Source: JAYFRC01 sp034926415 | GTDB taxonomy: Bacteria > Bacillota > Clostridia > Oscillospirales > Oscillospiraceae | Assembly (NCBI GenBank): GCA_034926415.1 | Contig: JAYFRC010000013.1 | Coordinates: 1 to 37,155 of the forward strand | Length of the DNA stretch: 37,155 nucleotides | Reading direction: 5' to 3' | In this document: piece by piece, positions 7,905 through 14,351 of the stretch | How positions within the stretch are numbered: position 1 is the stretch's first letter | Layout of the letters: the number at the start of each line of letters is the position of its first letter | Notes under the pieces: model-generated | What the model saw: the letters and a program-made list of their open reading frames with translations, nothing else | Told to the model about the DNA's origin: nothing | The model's database searches: none | Made by a program: the position numbers and the translations under genes

Positions 7905-9164
7905 TCAAAGCTCGTCAGGCGACGCAACGCAGCCCTTTACGGCTGACGCGGCGGCCACAGCGGGATTGGACAGGATTATCATCGACGAGGTCGGACCCAT
8001 GCGTCCGACAAAATTGCGGTTAGTAGTAGAAATCGCCCACTCGTTGTCCGCCAGGACGCCCATATGCCCGCCGAGGCAAGGCCCGCAGGTCGGCGTAGAG
8101 ACGGCGCATCCGGAGGTTATGAATATCTCGGTCAGGCCCTCCTTTATCATATGCATATACACGTCCTGCGTGGCGGGGATAATGATGCAGCGGATATTGT
8201 CCGCGACCTTGCGTCCCTTGAGTATGCCAGCGGCCTCGCGCATATCCTGTATGCGGCCGTTGGTGCATGAGCCAATTACGACCTGGTCGAGGTGCATGCC
8301 ACTGACCTCGTCCACGGTCTTTGTGTTGGACGGAAGATGCGGCAGAGCAACGGTCGGGCGGAGCGTGTTCAGGTCTATGGTTATCGTGCGTACATACTCC
8401 GCGTCGGCGTCGGCCTCAAATATCCGAGGCTCGCGCGCAGTGCGTCCCTTCATGTACTCTAACGTCTTCGCATCGACCGGGAAGATGCCATTTTTCGCGC
8501 CGCACTCTATCGCCATATTTGAGATGGTAAAGCGGTCGTCCATGGAAAGGGCGTGAACACCCTCGCCCGCGAATTCGAGGCTCTGATACAGCGCGCCGTC
8601 GACGCCTATCATGCCGATAAGGTGGAGTATCACATCCTTGCCACTGACGTACTTCTGCTTTTTACCCGTAAGAGTGACCTTTATCGCGGACGGAACCTTG
8701 AACCACGCGGTGCCGGTCGCCATTCCGGCAGCCATATCGGTCGAGCCGATGCCCGTCGAGAACGCGCCGAGAGCGCCGTAGGTGCAGGTGTGCGAGTCGG
8801 CGCCGATTATCGCGTCGCCCGCTATGGCGAGGCCTTTTTCAGGTATCAGCGCGTGCTCTATACCGACTACGCCCACATCGTAGTAATGCGTAATTCCGAA
8901 GCGCTTTGCAAAATTGCGTGCCTCGGCGCACAACTGAGCGGACTTGATATCCTTGCAGGGGGTTGAGTGGTCCATTACCAGGGCAATTTTATCCTTGTCA
9001 AAGATGCGCGTGAATCCGGCTTTGTCGAATTCACGTATGGCCACGGGCGCTGTGATGTCGTTTCCGAGAACAAGGTCGAGCTTCGCCTCTATCATCTGTC
9101 CGGCGGAGACCGAGTCGAGTCCGGCGTGCGACGCGAGTATTTTTTGCGTCATTGTCATTCCCAT
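7905..9164 (-). CDS. leuC: 3-isopropylmalate dehydratase large subunit
   Basis: LeuC carries the 4Fe-4S cluster of isopropylmalate isomerase. The 419-residue protein shows the cluster cysteines in IGSCTNGRIQD and in the SGCAVSTPTCGPCLGGH stretch near the C-terminus. Its length matches the aconitase-family HacA/LeuC subgroup of Clostridia and archaea. GGAGGT lies nine bases before the ATG at 9164. It begins the leuC-leuD-leuB order and faces a divergent Crp/Fnr-type regulator across 113 bases. No T-box leader would fit in that space. Confidence 0.95.
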   Translation of the reverse strand: MGMTMTQKILASHAGLDSVSAGQMIEAKLDLVLGNDITAPVAIREFDKAGFTRIFDKDKIALVMDHSTPCKDIKSAQLCAEARNFAKRFGITHYYDVGVVGIEHALIPEKGLAIAGDAIIGADSHTCTYGALGAFSTGIGSTDMAAGMATGTAWFKVPSAIKVTLTGKKQKYVSGKDVILHLIGMIGVDGALYQSLEFAGEGVHALSMDDRFTISNMAIECGAKNGIFPVDAKTLEYMKGRTAREPRIFEADADAEYVRTITIDLNTLRPTVALPHLPSNTKTVDEVSGMHLDQVVIGSCTNGRIQDMREAAGILKGRKVADNIRCIIIPATQDVYMHMIKEGLTEIFITSGCAVSTPTCGPCLGGHMGVLADNEWAISTTNRNFVGRMGPTSSMIILSNPAVAAASAVKGCVASPDEL

Positions 9165-9224
9165 TGTTAATTTACCTCCGTTTGCCGAAATGTAATTTCA
9201 TTTGAGACGATTATGACATATCGC

Positions 9225-9254
9225 TTGAAAAGAGAATGTAAAATATGATACAAT
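9225..9254 (+). promoter_or_regulatory. Sigma-A-like promoter of the crp/fnr gene
   Basis: TTGAAA (9225-9230), 18 bases, then TACAAT (9249-9254), ending about 23 bases before the start codon, with AAAGGAGG as ribosome binding site. Confidence 0.6.
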
Positions 9255-9277
9255 CTTAAAAATAAAGGAGGCGCGGC

Positions 9278-9931
9278 ATGGAATATCAGTATGAATATTT
9301 TGCATCGCAAGCTTTAGGGCTGCCCAAGGACGCGTGGCGCGCTTTCGCGTCGGTTCCTCCCCAGCATTACGCGCGCGGGAGCGGTCTGTACGCGCAGGGC
9401 GACAGCGCTGAGGCAATGTATTACATCGTGTCGGGCCGGGTAAAGACCTATACGAGCTCGCCCGGCGGCGGGGAGAAGATACTGACCGTCTACAAAAGCG
9501 GAGACATACTCGGAGAGGCGGCGTTTTTTGACGGTATGCCGCGCGTTTCCTCGGCGCAGCTACTGACTGACGGAAAGATATCCGCAATTGATAAGCCGAC
9601 GCTTCTTCAATGTATGGAGGAAAACCGCGCGCTCGCCTTCTCGCTTCTTAAATACCTCTCGGGCACGGTGCGCATGCTCTCGACACAGCTCAACACGATG
9701 ACCTTCATGCCGGCGGACAAGCGCGTCGCGCGGCTGCTGCTGAACATGTGCCCAGAGCTTGGAAACGCGGTGCTGTGCAGCCACGAGGAACTCGGCTTTG
9801 CGGCCGGAGTCAGCCGTGTCACGGTGAGCCGCGTCCTCGGGGATTTTGAAAAACGCGGGCTTGTTAAGCTTGGTTACAGAGAGATAACCATCCGCGATGC
9901 GGAAGGGCTTGAACGCTTAATCGAGGAATAG
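9278..9931 (+). CDS. Crp/Fnr family transcription regulator
   Basis: The 217-residue protein has an N-terminal cyclic-nucleotide-type beta-roll (about residues 15-125, including GRVKTYTSSPGGGEKIL and SGDILGEAAFFDGMPRVSSA). A long dimer helix follows, then a C-terminal winged helix-turn-helix (about 150-205) whose recognition helix lies in AAGVSRVTVSRVLGDFEKRGLV. It lacks the N-terminal cysteine cluster of FNR, so an oxygen-sensing iron-sulfur role is unlikely; the ligand is unknown. It is the only plus-strand gene and is divergent from leuCDB. A role in leu control or self-control is suggested only by position. A strong AAAGGAGG lies six bases before the ATG. Confidence 0.9.
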   Translation: MEYQYEYFASQALGLPKDAWRAFASVPPQHYARGSGLYAQGDSAEAMYYIVSGRVKTYTSSPGGGEKILTVYKSGDILGEAAFFDGMPRVSSAQLLTDGKISAIDKPTLLQCMEENRALAFSLLKYLSGTVRMLSTQLNTMTFMPADKRVARLLLNMCPELGNAVLCSHEELGFAAGVSRVTVSRVLGDFEKRGLVKLGYREITIRDAEGLERLIEE

Positions 9932-9950
9932 GCACATATTAAGTCAAAAT

Positions 9951-9986
9951 CGAAGACCCGCCCCGGTAATACGGGACGGGTCTTCG
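9951..9986. terminator. Bidirectional terminator between crp/fnr and spoIVA
   Basis: A stem of about 14 bp with one mismatch (CGAAGACCCG pairing with CGGGTCTTCG plus an inner CCCG/CGGG) lies between the convergent stop codons. TATTTTATT follows on the plus strand and ATTTTGACTT on the minus strand. Confidence 0.8.
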
Positions 9987-9993
9987 TATTTTA

Positions 9994-11472
9994 TTATAAT
10001 ATTATGCAGATAAGTCCGCCGCTGCCCTCGTTTATTATGCGCTGGAGCGTCTCCTGAAGCTTATGCTGTGCATCGTCGGGCATATGTTTTAGCTTTGTCT
10101 GGAGATCCTCGCTCACGAGCTCGTTGAACGAGCGTCCGAAGATGTTGGACTGCCATATCTTGCTGGTGTCGCCCTGAAATTCCTCAAGAAGATAATCCAT
10201 CATCTGCTCAGACTGTTTCTCGTTTCCGATTACCGGCGAGACCGAGGTCTTTATGTCTGCGCGTATCATATGTATCGACGGCGCGCTGGCCTTCAGGCGA
10301 ACGCCGTAGCGGCCTCCCTGCTTTACTATCTCGGGCTCCTCGAGCGTCAGCTCGTCGATTGAGGGTACGACTATGCCGTAACCTTTTTCACGCACGTCGT
10401 CCAGCGCGGTCTTTACCTTGTCGTATTCTTTCTTTACTTTCGCAAGGTCAGTCATCAGTGACATAAGGTCTCCGTCGTCCGTGACCGAGAAACCGGAGCG
10501 GTCTGCCAGCGTCTGATAGAACAGCTCGTGCGGAAGTTCTATACGCGCCGCCGCAACGCCGGTGCCGAGGTCTATTGTCTCAACTTTCGCGCTGCTTATG
10601 TTATCGCGGCCGTTCATCTTTTCAACGGCCGCGTCGATGCCTCTTATTTTATCCAGGCCGCCCGCGCTCTCGCGGATAGCGGTAAAGAGCGCGGTTTTCA
10701 GCGGGTGGTCGCCGTCAAGCGCGTCGACCCACGGCGGGAGGAAAACGTCAAGCTCGCGCATCGGGAATTCGTACAGCACGGCGCGCAATATGCCCGTCAC
10801 GGCGGATTCGTCGAGTTGCATGCAGTTGACCGGAATACAGTTGACTCCGTATTTCTCAGTCAGCTGCGACGAAAGTTCCTTTGTGCTCTCGCTGTTAGGA
10901 TTGACGGAATTAAGCAGCACGATAAATGGCTTTCCTATCTCGCGCAGTTCGCCGATTACGCGCTCCTCGGCCGGAACATAGGACGAGCGCGGTATGTCGG
11001 TTATGCTGCCGTCGGTCGTAATGACAACGCCTATCGTTGAGTGCTCGGCGATGACCTTGCGCGTGCCGACCTCCGCAGCCTCCATCATCGGTATCTCGTG
11101 CGGGAACCAGGGAGTAGTGACCATTCTCGGCGCTCCGTCCTCGTTCTGCCCGGATGCTCCGTCTACCATGTAGCCGACGCAGTCTATGAGCCGGACGGAA
11201 AACTTTGCCCCGTCGTCGAGCGATATCTCGACCGCTTCTTCGGGAACGAATTTGGGCTCCGCCGTCATTATCGTTCTTCCGGAGCCACTTTGCGGAAGCT
11301 CGTCTTTCGCGCGCTCCCTGCGGTAAACGTTGTCTATGTTCGGTATGACCTGCGTCTCCATAAAACGTTTGATAAAAGTAGATTTTCCGGTGCGCACGGG
11401 GCCTACGACGCCTATATAGATATCCCCGTCGGTACGGAGGGCGATATCCTCGTAAATTTTCGCTTTTTCCAT
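9994..11472 (-). CDS. spoIVA: Stage IV sporulation protein A (spore coat ATPase)
   Basis: SpoIVA is an ATP-hydrolysing cytoskeletal-type protein that polymerises around the forespore and forms the coat basement layer. The Walker A motif GPVRTGKST places Lys at residue 30, the same place as in Bacillus subtilis. The invariant ELPQSGSGRTIMTAEPKF switch region and the C-terminal RIINEGSGGLICIIL, needed for contact with SpoVM at the membrane, are intact. Starting at the ATG at 11472 (MEKAKIYEDIA) gives 492 residues, the Bacillus length; an ATG four codons earlier is possible but lies too close to AAGGA. It follows sipL directly, and spoVM lies upstream of both. Confidence 0.97.
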   Translation of the reverse strand: MEKAKIYEDIALRTDGDIYIGVVGPVRTGKSTFIKRFMETQVIPNIDNVYRRERAKDELPQSGSGRTIMTAEPKFVPEEAVEISLDDGAKFSVRLIDCVGYMVDGASGQNEDGAPRMVTTPWFPHEIPMMEAAEVGTRKVIAEHSTIGVVITTDGSITDIPRSSYVPAEERVIGELREIGKPFIVLLNSVNPNSESTKELSSQLTEKYGVNCIPVNCMQLDESAVTGILRAVLYEFPMRELDVFLPPWVDALDGDHPLKTALFTAIRESAGGLDKIRGIDAAVEKMNGRDNISSAKVETIDLGTGVAAARIELPHELFYQTLADRSGFSVTDDGDLMSLMTDLAKVKKEYDKVKTALDDVREKGYGIVVPSIDELTLEEPEIVKQGGRYGVRLKASAPSIHMIRADIKTSVSPVIGNEKQSEQMMDYLLEEFQGDTSKIWQSNIFGRSFNELVSEDLQTKLKHMPDDAQHKLQETLQRIINEGSGGLICIIL

Positions 11473-11496
11473 ATTCTCGACCATTCCTTTCCGCCC

Positions 11497-13032
11497 TTAC
11501 CGTTTTCTCGGGATAAGCAGCAGGCTTCCGTCGAGCGGAGCTCCGCTGTCGGTTATCGTGTTCGCGGCGCATATCTCCTCGACGGTCGTGCGGTTCCGCT
11601 TTGCGATATCCCACAGCGTCTCGTCTTTTTCGGGTCTGCGCAGGACCACCGACGGCAGTTTGGACGTATCCGCCGGCGTGGCGGTATCGACGCTTATTGC
11701 CGATATGCAGAGCTCTCTGCGGATATCCTCCGCGGTGATTATAAAATCGACCGGGATGCGCGCTTCTATACCGTCGCTCACGGCTGCGGCGTAAACCTCG
11801 TCGCAGCATTCAGCCGTGGCGGTGCAAACGATATTTTCCGGCTCTTCGAGCATACACGACGCTTCCATGCGGCGCTCTACCGAGGACGGAGTGTCGTTTT
11901 CGTCGGTGAAAATAATATGTACGTTAAGCGGAGCCTTAAGAGTAAGGCTCGCTCCTTCTCTTTCCATTGCGGGCGCGCCGCATTCTACTCCGCAGTACAG
12001 CACGTTTTTCACAGTTGTTCCTGATTCTATGACATCGCGCACGGTCTGGCGGCGCGCCACTTGCTCTGAAAGCCGCGTATAGCAAAGAGGCGATGTCTTA
12101 GCCGAAAGCGCGTACGAAGTGGAGTACGCGTCGCAGAGATATGTTATCTCACGTGTGTCGCGAAGATATGCGCGAGCTTTCATTTTGAATTTCGCGGTTA
12201 TCATACGTCGGCTCGACGGGTCGTTTTCTCCGCCCATGTTCACTTCTGCTCCGCAGACGAAAAGCTCAGCGGAGCACATTGCCTCTTCGCTCCCGCCTCC
12301 GGCTTCCATAATCTGGGAAATACGCATTTCCCCTGAAGCGGAGCAGAGCGCGCCGTCCTCCGAGCGATAGAGGAAATCCGCGCGGAGAACGCCCTTTACA
12401 ACGATCTTTGCGCCCATGCGCCGCGCCTCCTGAACGGACGTGCGTGCCGACCATGTGAGAAGTTCAGCTATCGGCTCCTTTCCGGAGGATACGGCTATTT
12501 CGTCGACGTAAGTAAATTCTTTTTCGGTGACGGAGGAGATAAAGCTCGCGGAGTCGGTACGCATCTTTTTCTCCACGCGCGCCCCTTCTCCCGTATTGCA
12601 GCAAACCTCCGCCGTCACCGCCGCAACGCCGCATATTTCCGCACATACGGTCACGCGTGTGAATATCTTTCTGGGGTTAAGACATTTCGCTTCCGCCGAA
12701 ACGAGCCTGACATCGGCAAGCAGCCTTCCGCAGCCCTCCCAGCCCGGGTTTTCAGCGGCGACAGAAAAAGGTATTCCGACAGACAGCGCGCGCACGCCGC
12801 GCTCGCCGTCCGGCAGATACAAAACATTTATCTGAGCCGTACCGCTGATTGAGGCTCTGTTTCCCGAGAGTTCGCAGACATCTGCCGCGGCCGTCCAGCC
12901 CGCAAAAAGTACGCGCGAAATATCCGGGCAATAATCAGGCACTATGGTTTCAGCGCTTTCCTCGCGAAGTTCCGAGGAGCGCGCGCGAAATTCGTAATAT
13001 TCAAGGGTTTCCTTCTTTAATTCCAGATCCAT
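11497..13032 (-). CDS. sipL: SpoIVA-interacting protein SipL (DUF3794 repeats plus LysM)
   Basis: The 511-residue protein has an N-terminal region and repeated DUF3794-type beta domains, each with an alternating hydrophobic pattern and a central R-x-D-F or IPVDFIIT-like strand. A C-terminal LysM domain covers about 464-509 (DETLWDIAKRN ... EEICAANTI ... LLIPRK). This is the layout of Clostridioides difficile SipL, a mother-cell coat protein that binds SpoIVA through its LysM domain and is needed for coat anchoring. The start has GGAGGA eight to ten bases upstream. It is cotranscribed with spoIVA, about 12-24 bases apart, and has a sigma-E-type promoter. Repeat borders are my estimate. Confidence 0.88.
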   Translation of the reverse strand: MDLELKKETLEYYEFRARSSELREESAETIVPDYCPDISRVLFAGWTAAADVCELSGNRASISGTAQINVLYLPDGERGVRALSVGIPFSVAAENPGWEGCGRLLADVRLVSAEAKCLNPRKIFTRVTVCAEICGVAAVTAEVCCNTGEGARVEKKMRTDSASFISSVTEKEFTYVDEIAVSSGKEPIAELLTWSARTSVQEARRMGAKIVVKGVLRADFLYRSEDGALCSASGEMRISQIMEAGGGSEEAMCSAELFVCGAEVNMGGENDPSSRRMITAKFKMKARAYLRDTREITYLCDAYSTSYALSAKTSPLCYTRLSEQVARRQTVRDVIESGTTVKNVLYCGVECGAPAMEREGASLTLKAPLNVHIIFTDENDTPSSVERRMEASCMLEEPENIVCTATAECCDEVYAAAVSDGIEARIPVDFIITAEDIRRELCISAISVDTATPADTSKLPSVVLRRPEKDETLWDIAKRNRTTVEEICAANTITDSGAPLDGSLLLIPRKR

Positions 13033-13064
13033 ATTTGTCCTCCTCCGACGCTCATTTCATGATA

Positions 13065-13093
13065 ACTCTATGAGGGCCGGGGCCTGCATATTC
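13065..13093 (-). promoter_or_regulatory. Sigma-E-type sporulation promoter of sipL-spoIVA
   Basis: On the minus strand GAATATG (13087-13093) lies 14 bases before CATAGAGT (13065-13072). Against the mother-cell sigma-E pattern KMATATT-N14-CATACAHT this matches 6 of 7 and about 6 of 8 positions. RNA would start near 13057, leaving a leader of about 25 bases with the sipL ribosome site. The -35 overlaps the spoVM stop codon. Confidence 0.6.
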
Positions 13094-13163
13094 ATTTCAT
13101 GTGAAAAATTCTTTTTAGCAGTCCGCACAGACATTTTGGCGATTTCCATACAACTATTTTCAT
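13092..13163 (-). CDS. spoVM: Stage V sporulation protein M (23 residues)
   Basis: SpoVM is an amphipathic peptide that recognises the convex forespore membrane and recruits SpoIVA. This 23-codon frame aligns without gaps with the Bacillus peptide of 26 residues. The shared positions are M1 K2, K7, the critical P9, K10, L12, G14 and a basic residue at 17, followed by hydrophobic residues. It begins MKIVVWKSPK. AAGGAG lies eight bases before the ATG. It is 16 bases downstream of a 51-codon gene and just upstream of sipL-spoIVA; in B. subtilis spoVM also lies near rsgA. Odd features are Cys at 11 and 13 and a C-terminus shortened by three residues. It is too short for usual gene finders. Confidence 0.87.
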   Translation of the reverse strand: MKIVVWKSPKCLCGLLKRIFHMK

Positions 13164-13179
13164 AAGCGTATCTCCTTTT

Positions 13180-13335
13180 TCAACAATTGTTTTTTGCGCA
13201 GTAAAAGCCGCAGCCTATGAGCAAAAACGCGATGATTATAAGCAGACATCCTACGGGGAATATGGCCGTTATAAGTATCCCGAGCCCAAGCGCCAGGGCG
13301 CAGATACCCAGCAGCCTTACTTTACATCTAGACAT
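13180..13335 (-). CDS. Cysteine-rich two-segment membrane miniprotein (51 residues)
   Basis: I do not recognise a family. The frame begins MSRCKVRLLG and contains two hydrophobic stretches (about 7-26 and 28-45) separated by a Pro-Val-Gly turn at 27-29, so it is probably a membrane hairpin. It has six cysteines (4, 12, 30, 42, 46, 51), a striking density. A GGAAGGA run lies about 12 bases upstream of this ATG; two in-frame starts lie 4 and 7 codons further upstream (ATG and GTG), so the exact start is open. The stop is 16 bases before spoVM, implying cotranscription and a sporulation role, which is inference from position. Confidence 0.65.
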   Translation of the reverse strand: MSRCKVRLLGICALALGLGILITAIFPVGCLLIIIAFLLIGCGFYCAKNNC

Positions 13336-13413
13336 ATCTATGACCATTCCTTCCACGCCGCGCTTCCGTTCCCTATCATTATATACGGCGGAGACTTTTA
13401 TGTTGCGAAAACA

Positions 13414-13449
13414 AAAACCCCGCGCCGTTTATTTTCGGAGCGGGGTTTT
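13414..13449 (-). terminator. Terminator after rsgA, end of the 18-gene run
   Basis: The stem AAAACCCCGC...GCGGGGTTTT, with an inner CCG/CGG after one mismatch, lies 15 bases past the rsgA stop. On the minus strand it runs into TTTTTGTTTT. It separates rsgA from the sporulation miniprotein genes, which therefore need their own promoter; a TATAAT stands at about 13374-13379 on the minus strand but with a poor -35. Confidence 0.85.
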
Positions 13450-13463
13450 CTGCATATTCTGAT

Positions 13464-14351
13464 TTAATTATTCTTTCGCTCCCAGTCCTTTACGGTCTTG
13501 AGCTCTTCATAGAGCCTGATATAGCTTGCGTGGCGCGTGGGACATATCTTTCCGTCCTTTACAGCCTGAAGTACGGCACAGCCCTTTTCTTTCGTATGAC
13601 TGCATCCGGTGAAACGACAGAGGCCGAGAAACGGCTCGAATTCGGGGAAAGTCTCAGGAAGCGAATTGCGAAGCTCGATATTCATCTCCTCGGAATCGAA
13701 GGACGAAAAGCCCGGGGTGTCCACAACGTCCGCGCCGCAGGAGAGATGATAAAGCTCCACATGGCGCGTCGTATGCTTTCCTCGGCCGAGCTTCTCACTT
13801 ATTTCGGTAGTGGAAAGTGCAAATCCCGGCTCCACGGCGTTGAGTATGCTCGATTTTCCGACGCCGGAATTTCCCGTAAAAGCGGATACCTTTCCGGCTA
13901 TAAGGTCGATGAGTCCACCTATCCCCTCACCCGTCGCAGCACTGACGCAGACCGTCGGAAAGCCGACTCTTCTATATATTTCAGCAAGAGAGTCGCCGGT
14001 AATTAGGTCGCACTTATTGACGCAGACGACAACGCCGCAGCCCTTTAGGCGAGCTATCGACGCGACTCTGTCGATAAGGAACGGGTCGGTCTCCGGAACT
14101 GCCATTGACGCGACTATGACGAGCTGGTCTATATTAGCCACGGAGGGGCGTTTGAAGAAATTCTTGCGCGGAAGTATCTCCTCGAGATAGCCCATGCCGT
14201 CTCCGAGCTCCTGAACAGAGACCCTGTCACCTACAAGCGGTGACACCCGCTCCCGGCGGAACTTTCCCCGGGCGCGGCAGGTCAGGGTTTTTCCTCCGGC
14301 ATTGACGTAATAAAATCCGCTCAGCGCTTTTTCGATTATTCCCTCAGTCAA
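13464..14351 (-). CDS. rsgA: Ribosome small subunit-dependent GTPase A
   Basis: RsgA (CpgA/YloQ) is a circularly permuted GTPase that checks late 30S maturation. The 295-residue protein has an N-terminal OB domain and the permuted order of GTPase motifs: G4 NKCD near 112, then G1 GNSGVGKSS near 160-168, then G3 DTPGFSSFD near 213. A C-terminal zinc site is formed by CRFTGCSHTKEKGC. It starts with TTG overlapping the prkC stop (TTGA), with GAGGAG about 11 bases upstream; an in-frame stop directly precedes it, so no longer start exists. It is the last gene of the long run. The rpe and thiN genes that follow it in Bacillus are absent. Confidence 0.94.
   Translation of the reverse strand: MTEGIIEKALSGFYYVNAGGKTLTCRARGKFRRERVSPLVGDRVSVQELGDGMGYLEEILPRKNFFKRPSVANIDQLVIVASMAVPETDPFLIDRVASIARLKGCGVVVCVNKCDLITGDSLAEIYRRVGFPTVCVSAATGEGIGGLIDLIAGKVSAFTGNSGVGKSSILNAVEPGFALSTTEISEKLGRGKHTTRHVELYHLSCGADVVDTPGFSSFDSEEMNIELRNSLPETFPEFEPFLGLCRFTGCSHTKEKGCAVLQAVKDGKICPTRHASYIRLYEELKTVKDWERKNN

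Noticed and set aside
9207..9222. CGAT-N8-ATCG as a Crp/Fnr operator
   Set aside because: Only four-base arms match and the centre is not symmetric; too weak to call.
9165..9277. T-box or leucine attenuator before leuC
   Set aside because: Only 113 bases separate the divergent starts and no leader peptide rich in Leu or T-box sequence is visible.
10910..11809. 299-codon minus-strand frame across the spoIVA-sipL junction
   Set aside because: Out of frame with two well-supported genes and extremely Arg-rich; a shadow.
11041..12024. 327-codon plus-strand open frame
   Set aside because: It lies opposite spoIVA and sipL, has Arg/Tyr-rich non-protein-like composition and no ribosome site; it is a GC-driven shadow.
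13217..13462. 81-codon plus-strand frame in the rsgA-sipL gap
   Set aside because: It runs through the rsgA terminator and opposes the 51-codon gene, which has a better ribosome site and spacing to spoVM.
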